Source: Mesorhizobium sp. B2-8-5 (GTDB lineage Bacteria > Pseudomonadota > Alphaproteobacteria > Rhizobiales > Rhizobiaceae). Taken from it: a stretch of DNA of 64,000 nt. Made by a program: the position numbers and the translations under genes. The stretch is from NCBI RefSeq assembly GCF_006440675.2, contig NZ_CP083951.1, positions 3,753,501 to 3,817,500 on the forward strand, written 5' to 3'. Positions within the stretch are counted from its first letter, which is position 1. Each line of letters starts with the position of its first letter. Shown one piece after another: positions 16,877 through 24,870 of this stretch. The notes beneath the pieces were generated by a model. That model had not been told where the DNA came from. It saw only the letters and a program-made list of their open reading frames with translations, and searched no databases.

Positions 16877-17083
16877 ATGATGTCGTTGTTCCTGGCCATT
16901 CACGCCCATGCCGCCAAGCGGGGCGATGGGCTGCGGCCTGAATTCCTCGGACTGATGCCGCAGCCACGCGATATGCCGAAAGCTGTGAATGAAAATCCGG
17001 CCGGCCCTGCCGCTGAGCCAAATGGCGCTTTGAAGGCCGACCCGCAGCCGGGCAAGACAGTTCGCAGGCCTGTCATCGTCTAA
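16877..17083 (+). CDS. Possible small protein, 68 aa
   Basis: ATG 16877 is preceded by GAGG at about 7 bases; an in-frame ATG at 16862 would add five residues. The product starts MMSLFLAIHAHAAKRG and is Pro/Ala-rich with a basic end. I recognise no domain. It fills most of the gap between yidD and the beta-lactamase. The 12-mer TTCCTGGCCATT near its start also occurs near the start of the short ORF at 16207. Coding status is uncertain. Confidence 0.35.
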   Translation: MMSLFLAIHAHAAKRGDGLRPEFLGLMPQPRDMPKAVNENPAGPAAEPNGALKADPQPGKTVRRPVIV

Positions 17084-17205
17084 GCTTTGTTTACCGCCCG
17101 GTAGGGTTAACGCGAAGCTGCACGAACACTGCGAATTTGAGACAAAATCGAGACAAGTCGCCTCGCTAAGCCGCTCCCGCAATCTCATTCCGGAGTGACT
17201 TCGCC

Positions 17206-18018
17206 ATGCGCCAGATGGACCGCTATCCTTTCATTTTCGCCATCGTCCTCTTCCTTCTGGCCTGGATGCTGGGCTTGCCGGTGCGGGCGCAATCGGCGCC
17301 GCTCGACGATATCCGCTGCACGCTGATCCAGGATTCACGGAGCGGCGAAACGCTTTACCAGGACGGCGTCTGCGACCACCGCGTCAGTCCGGCCTCGACG
17401 TTCAAGGTGCCGCTCGCGCTGATCGGCTACGATTCCGGCATTCTGAGCGATCAGCACACGCCGAGCTGGGACTACAAGCCGGAATTCAAGGCGGCGAAGC
17501 GTGACCAGAAGACCGTCGATCCGACGATCTGGGAGCGCGACTCCATCGTCTGGTACTCGCGCGAGATCACGCGGCGTCTCGGCGCCGAGAAGTTCGCCTT
17601 CTATCTGTCGAAATTCGGTTATGGCAACGAGGACGTCTCGGGCGATGCGGGCAAGGACAACGGGCTCACGCAATCCTGGATAAATTCCTCGCTCGAGATA
17701 TCGCCGGTCGAGCAGACGGCGTTCCTGCGCCAGCTGCTCGCAGGCAAGATGCCGGTGTCGGCGAAGGCGCATGAGATGACCAGGGCGATCCTGCCGACCT
17801 TCGCGGCAGGAGACTGGACCGTGCAAGGCAAGACCGGCAGCACAAGGCTCGGCCAGGACGGCAAGCGCTCGCTCGGCTGGTTCGTCGGCTGGGCGGAGAA
17901 GAATGGCCGCCGCATCGTATTTGCAAGGCTGGTCGTCGATGCCAAAAGGACCGATAAGCCGAAAGGCCTCGCGACGCGGGCGGCGTTCCTGAAGGATTTG
18001 CCCGACCTTATCAAATAG
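17206..18018 (+). CDS. Class D (OXA-type) beta-lactamase
   Basis: A periplasmic serine beta-lactamase. 270 aa from ATG 17206 (an in-frame ATG follows at 17215), with GGAG upstream. A hydrophobic signal peptide ends near PVRAQS (about residue 30). All class D motifs are present in order: STFK with the nucleophile Ser and the Lys that is carbamylated in this class (about 64), SIV (S-x-V, about 112), YGN (about 140), KTG (about 210) and the WxxG element GWFVGW. The intact set predicts an active enzyme; spectrum cannot be predicted. Base composition matches the neighbours and no mobile element is adjacent, so it looks like an intrinsic chromosomal gene. Confidence 0.94.
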   Translation: MRQMDRYPFIFAIVLFLLAWMLGLPVRAQSAPLDDIRCTLIQDSRSGETLYQDGVCDHRVSPASTFKVPLALIGYDSGILSDQHTPSWDYKPEFKAAKRDQKTVDPTIWERDSIVWYSREITRRLGAEKFAFYLSKFGYGNEDVSGDAGKDNGLTQSWINSSLEISPVEQTAFLRQLLAGKMPVSAKAHEMTRAILPTFAAGDWTVQGKTGSTRLGQDGKRSLGWFVGWAEKNGRRIVFARLVVDAKRTDKPKGLATRAAFLKDLPDLIK

Positions 18019-18094
18019 AACGGCTTGCGGCTTTACGGCGGCGGAAACTCCTCATAAAAGACTGCCGCTGCCGGACGCCTCCGGCTAACCCTCT

Positions 18095-18122
18095 GCATGC
18101 CGCAACGCATCCTGCGGCATGC
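18095..18122 (+). promoter_or_regulatory. Hairpin in the bla-thrS gap / thrS leader
   Basis: Perfect 10-bp arms GCATGCCGCA (18095-18104) and TGCGGCATGC (18113-18122) enclose an 8-base loop. It lies 76 bases after the beta-lactamase stop and 46 bases before the thrS start. It has no T-run, so it is not a standard intrinsic terminator. It could be a structured element of the thrS 5' leader, or simply a palindrome. Confidence 0.45.
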
Positions 18123-18168
18123 ATTTCACCACCCGCGCTCGTTTGCGGGACTGGATAGGAGAACCCTG

Positions 18169-20142
18169 ATGCCGAATTCCGTTTCTCTGACATTTCCCGA
18201 TGGTTCCGTCCGCGAGTACGATGCGGCGCTGACCGGCGCGGGTCTTGCCGAATCGATCTCCAAGTCGCTGGCCAAGAAGGCTGTCGCCTACAGTCTCGAC
18301 GGCACCGTTCGCGATCTTTCCGATCCGCTCGGCACGTCCGGCAAGGTCGAGATCATCACCCGCGAGGATCCGCGCGCGCTGGAACTCATCCGTCACGACA
18401 CGGCGCATGTGCTGGCAGAGGCCGTGCAGGAGCTGTGGCCGGGAACGCAGGTGACGATCGGGCCGGTGATCGAGAACGGGTTCTATTACGACTTCGCGCG
18501 CAACGAGCCGTTCACGCCGGACGATTTCCCGGTGATCGAGAAGAAGATGCGCGAGATCATCGCGCGCAACAAGCCGTTCACCAAGCAAGTGTGGTCGCGC
18601 GAGAAGGCGAAGAAGGTCTTCGCCGACAAGGGCGAGCGCTACAAGCTCGAGCTGATCGACGCCATTCCGGAAGACCAGGACCTCAAGATCTACGCCCAGG
18701 GCGACTGGTTCGACTTGTGCCGCGGTCCGCACATGGCCTCGACCGGGCAGATCGGCAATGCCTTCAAGCTGATGAAGGTGGCGGGCGCCTATTGGCGCGG
18801 TGACTCGAACAATCCGATGCTGACGCGCATCTACGGCACAGCCTTTGCCGACCAGGCGCAGCTCGAGGCCTACCAGACGCTGCTGGAAGAGGCGGAGAAG
18901 CGCGATCATCGCAAGCTCGGCCGCGAGATGGACCTGTTCCATTTCCAGGAAGAGGGGCCGGGCGTCGTCTTCTGGCACGCCAAGGGCTGGAAGATGGTGC
19001 AGAACCTGATCAACTACATGCGCCGCCGCCTCGACGAGCACGGCTATCAGGAGGTCAACGCGCCGCAAGTGCTGGACAAGAGCCTGTGGGAGACGTCGGG
19101 CCACTGGGGCTGGTATCGCGATGCGATGTTCAAGGTGACTGTCGCCGGCGACGACACCGACGACGACCGCGTCTTCGCGCTGAAGCCGATGAACTGTCCC
19201 GGTCACGTGCAGATCTTCAAGCATGGGTTGAAGTCTTACCGCGAACTGCCCGTCAAGCTTGCGGAGTTCGGCAATGTGCATCGCTACGAGCCGTCGGGCG
19301 CGCTGCACGGGCTGATGCGCGTACGCGGCTTCACCCAGGACGACGCGCATATCTTCTGCACCGAGGAGCAGCTCGCGGCCGAATGCCTGCGCATCAACGA
19401 CCTGATCCTGTCGACCTATGCCGATTTCGGCTTCGACGAGGTCAGCGTGAAGCTGTCGACCCGGCCGGACAAGCGCGTCGGCACCGACGAGGCCTGGGAC
19501 CACGCCGAGGCGATCATGAGCAACGTGCTGGAGACGATCCGCGCGCGCTCCGGCAACCGCATCAAGACCTCGATCAATCCGGGCGAGGGCGCGTTCTACG
19601 GGCCGAAGTTCGAATATGTGCTGAAGGACGCCATCGGCCGTGAATGGCAATGCGGCACCACGCAGGTCGACTTCAACCTGCCGGAGCGCTTCGGCGCCTT
19701 CTATATCGGCTCGGACTCGGAGAAGAAGCAGCCGGTGATGGTGCATCGCGCGGTCTGCGGCTCGATGGAGCGGTTCCTCGGCATCCTGATCGAGAACTAT
19801 TCCGGCCATTTCCCGCTGTGGTTCGCGCCGCTGCAGGTGGTGGTGGCGACGATCACCTCGGATGCGGACCAATACGCCACCAAGGTCGTCGAGCGGCTGA
19901 AGGCGGCGGGGCTGTTGGCCGAGACCGACCTGCGCAACGAGAAGATCAACTACAAGGTGCGCGAGCATTCCCTGGCCAAGGTCCCTGTCATCCTCGTCTG
20001 CGGCAGGCGCGAGGCGGAAGAGGAAACCGTCAACGTCCGCCGGCTGGGCTCCCGCGACCAGGAATCGCTGAAGCTCGACGAAGCGGTGAAGCAGCTTTCC
20101 GACGAGGCGGTCTCGCCCGACCGCAAGCGTCGCGCAGCCTGA
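18169..20142 (+). CDS. thrS: Threonyl-tRNA synthetase
   Basis: Charges tRNA-Thr. The start is ATG 18169 ([12 protein letters not shown]), preceded by GGATAGGAG, giving 657 aa. The architecture is complete: N-terminal TGS domain (about 1-65), editing-domain motif [12 protein letters not shown] (His-x3-His type, about 75), and the class II catalytic core with [10 protein letters not shown] (zinc Cys), the motif 2 region around [18 protein letters not shown] and motif 3 with [12 protein letters not shown]. The C-terminal anticodon-binding domain begins near LQVVVATI (about 555). A hairpin with a T-run follows at 20161. Confidence 0.98.
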   Translation: MPNSVSLTFPDGSVREYDAALTGAGLAESISKSLAKKAVAYSLDGTVRDLSDPLGTSGKVEIITREDPRALELIRHDTAHVLAEAVQELWPGTQVTIGPVIENGFYYDFARNEPFTPDDFPVIEKKMREIIARNKPFTKQVWSREKAKKVFADKGERYKLELIDAIPEDQDLKIYAQGDWFDLCRGPHMASTGQIGNAFKLMKVAGAYWRGDSNNPMLTRIYGTAFADQAQLEAYQTLLEEAEKRDHRKLGREMDLFHFQEEGPGVVFWHAKGWKMVQNLINYMRRRLDEHGYQEVNAPQVLDKSLWETSGHWGWYRDAMFKVTVAGDDTDDDRVFALKPMNCPGHVQIFKHGLKSYRELPVKLAEFGNVHRYEPSGALHGLMRVRGFTQDDAHIFCTEEQLAAECLRINDLILSTYADFGFDEVSVKLSTRPDKRVGTDEAWDHAEAIMSNVLETIRARSGNRIKTSINPGEGAFYGPKFEYVLKDAIGREWQCGTTQVDFNLPERFGAFYIGSDSEKKQPVMVHRAVCGSMERFLGILIENYSGHFPLWFAPLQVVVATITSDADQYATKVVERLKAAGLLAETDLRNEKINYKVREHSLAKVPVILVCGRREAEEETVNVRRLGSRDQESLKLDEAVKQLSDEAVSPDRKRRAA

Positions 20143-20160
20143 TCTACCAGCACTTCCTAG

Positions 20161-20189
20161 AATGGCGGTGGCGTCTCCACCGCCATTTT
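20161..20189 (+). terminator. Rho-independent terminator after thrS
   Basis: Perfect 11-bp stem AATGGCGGTGG / CCACCGCCATT with a 5-base loop (CGTCT), followed by a short T-run (TTTTC). It begins 18 bases after the thrS stop and before the acyltransferase start. Confidence 0.8.
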
Positions 20190-20225
20190 CATATGCCTGT
20201 CACGCCAGCCTTGTAACGAGCCGCC

Positions 20226-21167
20226 ATGCTCAAGTTGAAACTGCGGGAAAGACGATTTCCCGAGCTTTCCTACGCCAACCCGCATCAACCGGTGCTGACG
20301 CGCTGGTTCATCCATTCGGTCGAGGGCCTATCGGGTCGCGACCGCTTTGCCGTGCTCTACGACTTCTGGCGCCGCCAGGTGGTTCCCACCGGCGACCGGG
20401 TGTTCACCCGCATGCTGGAGTTGATCGACGTCAAGGTCCGCAACGCCGTGCAATGGCCGCCGGCGGCGCTGCCCGATACGCCGCTGGTCATCGTCGCCAA
20501 CCACCCCTTCGGCATCGGCGACGGCATTGCCGTGCTTTCGCTTGTCGAGCAGTTGGGCCGCCCGTTCCGGGTCATGATCCATAAGGACCTGCTCAGGATC
20601 CGCGAGATGGAGCCCTATTCGCTGCCGATCGATTTTTCCGAGACAAAGGAAGCGCTGAAGAACAATATGGCGGTGCGCCATGAGGCCGTGAGGCTGTTGA
20701 AGAACGGTGTTACCATCGTGATCTTCCCTGCTGGCGGTGTCGCCACGGCGCCCAAGGTCTTCGGCCGCGCCATCGACCTGCCATGGAAGATGTTTCCGGC
20801 CAAGTTGGTTCAGGAGGCCAAGGCCTCGGTCATCCCGATGCACTTTTCCGGCCAAAACGGGCGTCTGTTCCACCTCGTCAGCGGTCCGATGAACATGGCC
20901 GAGCGCGACAACCGCGTGGCCAAGTTCATCGGCAAGGCATCGTTGACGCTGCGCCTTTCCCTGCTCATCCGCGAATTCGCCCGCCTGTCAGGCAGGACAA
21001 TCGAGGTGCGGGTAGGCGACGTGCTGAGATGGAACGACCTCGAACCGCTGCGCGAGCGCAAGGCGCTGCTCGACCGACTCTACCGCGCGGTCTTCGACCT
21101 GGCGATCCCGGCTGCGCAACGCGGACGTGTGCCGTTCCTGCCGAAGCGGATGCGCAAGGCCGCCTGA
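20226..21167 (+). CDS. Lysophospholipid acyltransferase family protein (PlsC/OlsA-like)
   Basis: 313 aa from ATG 20226. The acyltransferase block I, NHPFGIGD (HX4D, about residue 98), is followed by a block with IFPAGGVATAP (about 165) and the VIPMHFSGQNG segment, as in glycerolipid acyltransferases. In rhizobia such proteins acylate lysophosphatidic acid or lyso-ornithine lipid; substrate is not decided by the sequence. There is no strong transmembrane helix at the N-terminus, so it is probably a peripheral membrane enzyme. It follows the thrS terminator, so it probably has its own promoter or uses readthrough. Confidence 0.88.
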   Translation: MLKLKLRERRFPELSYANPHQPVLTRWFIHSVEGLSGRDRFAVLYDFWRRQVVPTGDRVFTRMLELIDVKVRNAVQWPPAALPDTPLVIVANHPFGIGDGIAVLSLVEQLGRPFRVMIHKDLLRIREMEPYSLPIDFSETKEALKNNMAVRHEAVRLLKNGVTIVIFPAGGVATAPKVFGRAIDLPWKMFPAKLVQEAKASVIPMHFSGQNGRLFHLVSGPMNMAERDNRVAKFIGKASLTLRLSLLIREFARLSGRTIEVRVGDVLRWNDLEPLRERKALLDRLYRAVFDLAIPAAQRGRVPFLPKRMRKAA

Positions 21168-21318
21168 CGGACAAGCTCCGTCTTGGCGACATAGTCACCC
21201 TTGATAGCCATATTTTAGCTGTTGCTTTAGTAATTTATAGATATTCATACTGTGGCTTAATAGCCGCAGTCACAAGTTGCGCGATTTGCTATCAAAGGCT
21301 GGGTGGGGAGCTGAGCCG

Positions 21319-22146
21319 ATGAATATCGCCAACACTATTGTATTGACGGGACTGGTCCTGGGTGCCGCAGGAGTTGGCATCAACTCCGCAATGGCCGGCG
21401 ATGCGGCCCCCTCTTGGAGTGGCGCCTATATCGGCGCCAATATCGGCTATGGCTGGGATTCGGGCGACTTGGGTTTATTGTTGAAACCAGGGCCTGAACA
21501 CGCACCGCCTGATTTTCCTATTGAAGACATTCAGGCGATTGTAGACGCTCTTAACGAGGCCGGTGCGTTTCCAACGTCGATGTCACCCTCCGCGCGCGGC
21601 GTCGTTGGCGGGGGCCAGGTTGGCTATAACTGGCAGCTGCCTTCCAACTGGGTCGTCGGCATCGAGGCGGATATTCAGGCGTCGGGGATAAAGGGCTCGG
21701 AGACGCAACTAAGGAGCCCCCAGTCTTTTGACCAGACAGATACGACCGTCAGCAAGAAAGTTGACTGGTATGGCACCGTGCGCGCCCGCGCCGGCTATCT
21801 CGTCGATCCGCAATGGCTGGTCTACGCGACTGGCGGTTTGGCCTACGGCAAGACCAATATTGTCTTCAGCACGGTCAATTTGCCTTCCATACCCGCGCAG
21901 AATCCCTGCTCCGAAGTTGATATTTGCGTAAACAGTTCGTCCGACAGCACCCGGTTGGGCTGGGCGTTGGGAGCGGGCGTCGAGACGATGCTGGCGCCCA
22001 ACTGGAGCGTCAAAGCCGAGTACCTCTATGTTGATCTCGGGCGTCGGTCTTTTACAGCTCCCGCGACTGCTCCGGTGGATTTCAAAGTGTCGGCCAAGTT
22101 CCACGAGCAGACCGTTCGCATCGGCCTGAACTACCACTTCAACTGA
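21319..22146 (+). CDS. Outer-membrane beta-barrel protein (Omp25/RopB-like)
   Basis: 275 aa from ATG 21319, with GGGGAG upstream. A signal peptide ends at NSAMAG (about residue 26). The mature part has alternating aromatic strands: WSGAYIGANIGYGW at the start, VGGGQVGYNWQ, WYGTVRARAGYLV, WLVYATGGLAYG, and a closing strand EQTVRIGLNYHF ending in Phe-Asn. This is the rhizobial/Brucella porin-like barrel family (surface antigen / OMP_b-brl). A Cys pair (PCSEVDIC) sits in a predicted outer loop. The roughly 150 bases upstream are unusually AT-rich and probably hold its promoter. Confidence 0.9.
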   Translation: MNIANTIVLTGLVLGAAGVGINSAMAGDAAPSWSGAYIGANIGYGWDSGDLGLLLKPGPEHAPPDFPIEDIQAIVDALNEAGAFPTSMSPSARGVVGGGQVGYNWQLPSNWVVGIEADIQASGIKGSETQLRSPQSFDQTDTTVSKKVDWYGTVRARAGYLVDPQWLVYATGGLAYGKTNIVFSTVNLPSIPAQNPCSEVDICVNSSSDSTRLGWALGAGVETMLAPNWSVKAEYLYVDLGRRSFTAPATAPVDFKVSAKFHEQTVRIGLNYHFN

Positions 22147-22159
22147 GAGCCGGACCCGG

Positions 22160-23143
22160 TCAGTCCGCGCCTTCCTCCGGATCGATGGCGGACTGCTCAT
22201 TGGCCACCACCTCGATTTCCTGGTTCTGGCCGGCAACGACCGTGAAGTCCTTCTGGTAGATGCGGTCGCGGTTCTTGGCGATGATGGTGTACTGTCCTTC
22301 GGCCAGCACCATCGAGGCGAAGGCGCCGACCGCTTCCTTGATCGGATCGCCGCTTTCGTTGAGCAGCGACCAGGACGTGTCGGCGATGGCTTCGCCGCCG
22401 GGCTCACGCACCAGCTTCATCGTCATCTCGGCGGCGCGGTGCTCGACGGTCGCCTCCGTCAGCTTGCCGGCCTCGACGCGGATATCGGAGCGGATCACGG
22501 CGTTGACCGCGCCATAGGTTGAGACGACATGGTAGGTGCCGGCATTCAGCCGCACCACGGTGTTCGGCGCGACGTCGGGGGCGATCAGCGCCCGGTCGCC
22601 ATTGGCCGCGGCCGCGCCTTCATAGATCGAAAAGCGCAGTTTCTTCGACGGGATGGGCGCGCCGCCCGATGTCACCGCGTCGAGCTTCAAGCCGCCGGCA
22701 TCGAGCACAAGGCTTTCGCGCCGGGCCTCCTTGCCGACGGTGATGCGCTTGGTGGCGCCGGCGCGTCCGTAGGAGGCATGGACGAGATAGCTGCCTGGGT
22801 CGAGCTGGAACACGGCCGTGCCGCCATGCGCGGACGCCACCATCGGCAGCTTGCCGTCGCTGGCGGGTTCCGGCTTGAAGACCCGCCAGACGATGCCGCG
22901 AGTGATGTCGGCGCCCTTGTCGGTCAACTGCGCCGACAGGGTGATGGCGCCGCCATTGCCGAGCGCCAGCGGCGCCCCGGCCTTTGGCGTCGCATAGCTC
23001 GAAATGCCTGGAAGTTTGATGTCGCCGACATCATTGGCGTTCTGGGCGAGCGCGAAGGAAACCGGCACCGCGAACAACGCAGCGACCAGTGCGATCACGA
23101 AAAGGCGCAGGTACCCCTCAAACATGCTTGCGTTGAAGCCCAA
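22160..23143 (-). CDS. Secreted protein with three PEGA-like beta repeats, function unknown
   Basis: 327 aa on the minus strand, ending 13 bases past the barrel protein's stop (convergent). A long basic and hydrophobic N-terminus ends near SFALAQN, fitting Sec export to the periplasm. Three copies of a roughly 90-residue beta module are visible by eye. Each ends in a pattern like G-T/S-Y-x-V/I followed by a strand: DPGSYLVHASYG, NAGTYHVVSTYG and AEGQYTIIAKNR. The pattern resembles PEGA or carboxypeptidase-regulatory domains, which bind surfaces or proteins. The C-terminus is acidic. I cannot assign a role. Confidence 0.8.
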   Translation of the reverse strand: MGFNASMFEGYLRLFVIALVAALFAVPVSFALAQNANDVGDIKLPGISSYATPKAGAPLALGNGGAITLSAQLTDKGADITRGIVWRVFKPEPASDGKLPMVASAHGGTAVFQLDPGSYLVHASYGRAGATKRITVGKEARRESLVLDAGGLKLDAVTSGGAPIPSKKLRFSIYEGAAAANGDRALIAPDVAPNTVVRLNAGTYHVVSTYGAVNAVIRSDIRVEAGKLTEATVEHRAAEMTMKLVREPGGEAIADTSWSLLNESGDPIKEAVGAFASMVLAEGQYTIIAKNRDRIYQKDFTVVAGQNQEIEVVANEQSAIDPEEGAD

Positions 23144-23165
23144 GGCGGTGGCAATTTCAAGGCCT

Positions 23166-23280
23166 AGAGCCGGATGATTTCAGGTCGAATTGACCTGAAA
23201 TCTGAATCCGGCTCTAAGTCAAAGAAGTAGAGCATGATGTCGTCCGAAAACCGCTTCACACTTTTCGGCATCATGCTCTA
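23166..23280. repeat. REP-like double-hairpin element, copy 3 (before nitroreductase)
   Basis: First hairpin 23166-23215: AGAGCCGGAT and its complement flank a long, slightly bulged stem around the loop GAATT. Second hairpin 23228-23280: TAGAGCATGATG(T)CG-TCCGAAAA pairs with TTTTCGGCATCATGCTCTA around the loop CCGCTTCACAC. The layout and the loop are those of the recJ copy, with different stem sequence. It sits in the promoter side of the nitroreductase gene and of the divergent PEGA-repeat gene. Confidence 0.88.
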
Positions 23281-23408
23281 GAAGCGCGTCGCCCGGCGCG
23301 GCAGCTTCTTATCCGGCGCAAAACGCCACCGCCCGAGCCGCCCGACCTCCCGATGGCGTGCTTCAGCTCCAAATTGAATGCTATTGAATGCTTAGGAGAC
23401 TTGCGCCC

Positions 23409-23993
23409 ATGGCGTCGCCGATCATCGACTTCCTGCTCACCCGTAATTCCGCGCCGATACCCGACCTCAAGGAGCCGGCGCCGAGCGATGCCGAGATCGC
23501 GACGATGATCGCGGCGGCCTCGCGCGTGCCCGACCATGGCAGGCTCGAGCCCTGGCGTTTCATCCTCTATCGCGGCGAGGCGCGGGTCGAGATCGGCCGG
23601 AAGCTGGCGGCGCTTGCCGAGCAGCGCGAGGGGCCATTGCCGGAAGGCCGGCGCAACCAGGAACTGGCGCGCTTCTCGCGCGCGCCTCTGGTGATCGGCG
23701 TCGTGTCGGTGCCGAAGGAGAATCCGAAGATCCCGCAATGGGAGATGTTCCTGTCGGGCGGCATGGCGGCCATGAACCTGATGATCGCGGCCAACGCGCT
23801 GGGCTATGGCACCAACATGATCAGCAACTGGTATTCCGATGTGGTCGAGGGCAGGGCGATCCTCGGGCTGTCGCCGCAGGAGCGCGTCATCGGCTTCGTC
23901 CATATCGGGTCGTATCAGGGGCCTGCGCCGGAGCGGCCACGGCCCGATCCGGCGAAGCTCTATGCCGATTACGCCGGTCCCTGGGCCGGTTAG
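23409..23993 (+). CDS. Nitroreductase family protein (YdjA-like)
   Basis: 194 aa from ATG 23409, with TAGGAGA upstream. A short FMN-dependent reductase: FMN phosphate-binding SRVPDHGRLEPWRF (about 38) and the dimer/FMN contact helix with GGMAAMNLMIAANALGYGT (about 118) followed by SNWYSD. Length and lack of extra domains fit the minimal YdjA group, which uses NAD(P)H and acts on nitroaromatics or quinones in vitro. The natural substrate is not known. It is followed 73 bases later by the ICMT-like gene, possibly co-transcribed. Confidence 0.9.
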   Translation: MASPIIDFLLTRNSAPIPDLKEPAPSDAEIATMIAAASRVPDHGRLEPWRFILYRGEARVEIGRKLAALAEQREGPLPEGRRNQELARFSRAPLVIGVVSVPKENPKIPQWEMFLSGGMAAMNLMIAANALGYGTNMISNWYSDVVEGRAILGLSPQERVIGFVHIGSYQGPAPERPRPDPAKLYADYAGPWAG

Positions 23994-24066
23994 GACCTTT
24001 TGGGATTTTCGCAGAACGGCTCGGCGGGCGGCCAATAGTGGCGGGGGACGTCACGGAAGGTTGGTC

Positions 24067-24741
24067 ATGATCTCGAGATTGGTTCTCCAGACATTCGTAT
24101 GGTTCGGCCTCATGGGGGCCTTGCTCTTCGTGTCGGCCGGTACGCTGCACTGGACCGGAGCCTGGGTGTACATAGTCGTGATGGTCGGACTGAGCCTGAC
24201 CATGGGCGTGGCGCTCGCCCGGCGCGATCCAGGCCTGATGAACGAGCGCCTCCGCCCGCCGATCCAGAAGACCCAGACCGCGGCCGACAAGATCGTGCTG
24301 AGCATATTGCTTATCGGCATTTTCGCCTGGCTGGTCCTGATGGGGCTCGACTTCCGCTTCCGCTGGTCGCCAGTTCCCGTCTGGGTGCAAGTGATCGGTG
24401 CGCTGGTCCTGCTTGTCGGGATATGGGTCTGCTATCTGACGATGCTGGAAAACAGCTTTGCGGCGCCTGTCGTGAAGATCCAGGACGAGCGCGGGCAGAA
24501 GGTGATCACCACCGGTCCATACGGCTATGTCCGCCACCCCATGTATGCCGGCGCCATACTCTATTTCGCCGGCACGGCGCTGCTGCTTGGTTCCTGGTGG
24601 GGGTTGGCATCGGTCCCCGCCTTCATCGTCCTGCTCGCCATCCGCACCTTCATCGAGGAAAAGACCTTGCGGACCGGCCTGCGGGGCTATGACGATTACG
24701 CCGCGCGCGTTCGCTACAAACTGATCCCGATGGTCTGGTAG
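24067..24741 (+). CDS. ICMT/PEMT-like integral membrane methyltransferase
   Basis: 224 aa from ATG 24067, with GGAAGG upstream. Five hydrophobic segments are visible. The C-terminal methyltransferase signature of the isoprenylcysteine carboxyl methyltransferase / phospholipid methyltransferase superfamily is clear: TTGPYGYVRHPMYAG (SAM-binding, about 155) and a late acidic EEKTLR (about 198) followed by YDDYAARVRYKLIP. In bacteria these enzymes methylate lipids or unknown small molecules. Substrate unknown. A repeat element begins 26 bases after the stop. Confidence 0.88.
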   Translation: MISRLVLQTFVWFGLMGALLFVSAGTLHWTGAWVYIVVMVGLSLTMGVALARRDPGLMNERLRPPIQKTQTAADKIVLSILLIGIFAWLVLMGLDFRFRWSPVPVWVQVIGALVLLVGIWVCYLTMLENSFAAPVVKIQDERGQKVITTGPYGYVRHPMYAGAILYFAGTALLLGSWWGLASVPAFIVLLAIRTFIEEKTLRTGLRGYDDYAARVRYKLIPMVW

Positions 24742-24767
24742 CGGTCAGGCGGAGCTGCCTGCCGCCC

Positions 24768-24870
24768 TAGAGCATTTCACCGTTTCCGTGAAACGGTGAA
24801 ATGCTCTATCTCCTTGTTTTTACGCAATTCCGGACAGAAAACCGCTCACACTTTTCCTGGAATTGCTCTA
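24768..24870. repeat. REP-like double-hairpin element, copy 4 (overlaps CoA-lyase 3' end)
   Basis: First hairpin: perfect 18-bp arms starting TAGAGCATTTCACCG (24768-24785) and the complement (24791-24808) with a 5-base loop. Second hairpin: GCAATTCC...AAAA (24824-24841) pairs with TTTTCCTGGAATTGC (24852-24866) around the loop CCGCTCACAC. It has the same arrangement and loop as the other copies with new stem sequence. The minus-strand gene to its right terminates inside this second loop. Confidence 0.88.

Noticed and set aside
18085..19968. 627-codon frame opposite thrS
   Set aside because: Shadow of thrS in a high-GC genome; no domain or start signal.
23371..23391. Tandem ATTGAATGCT pair before the nitroreductase
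   Set aside because: Only two 10-base copies in an otherwise ordinary leader; likely chance or slippage.
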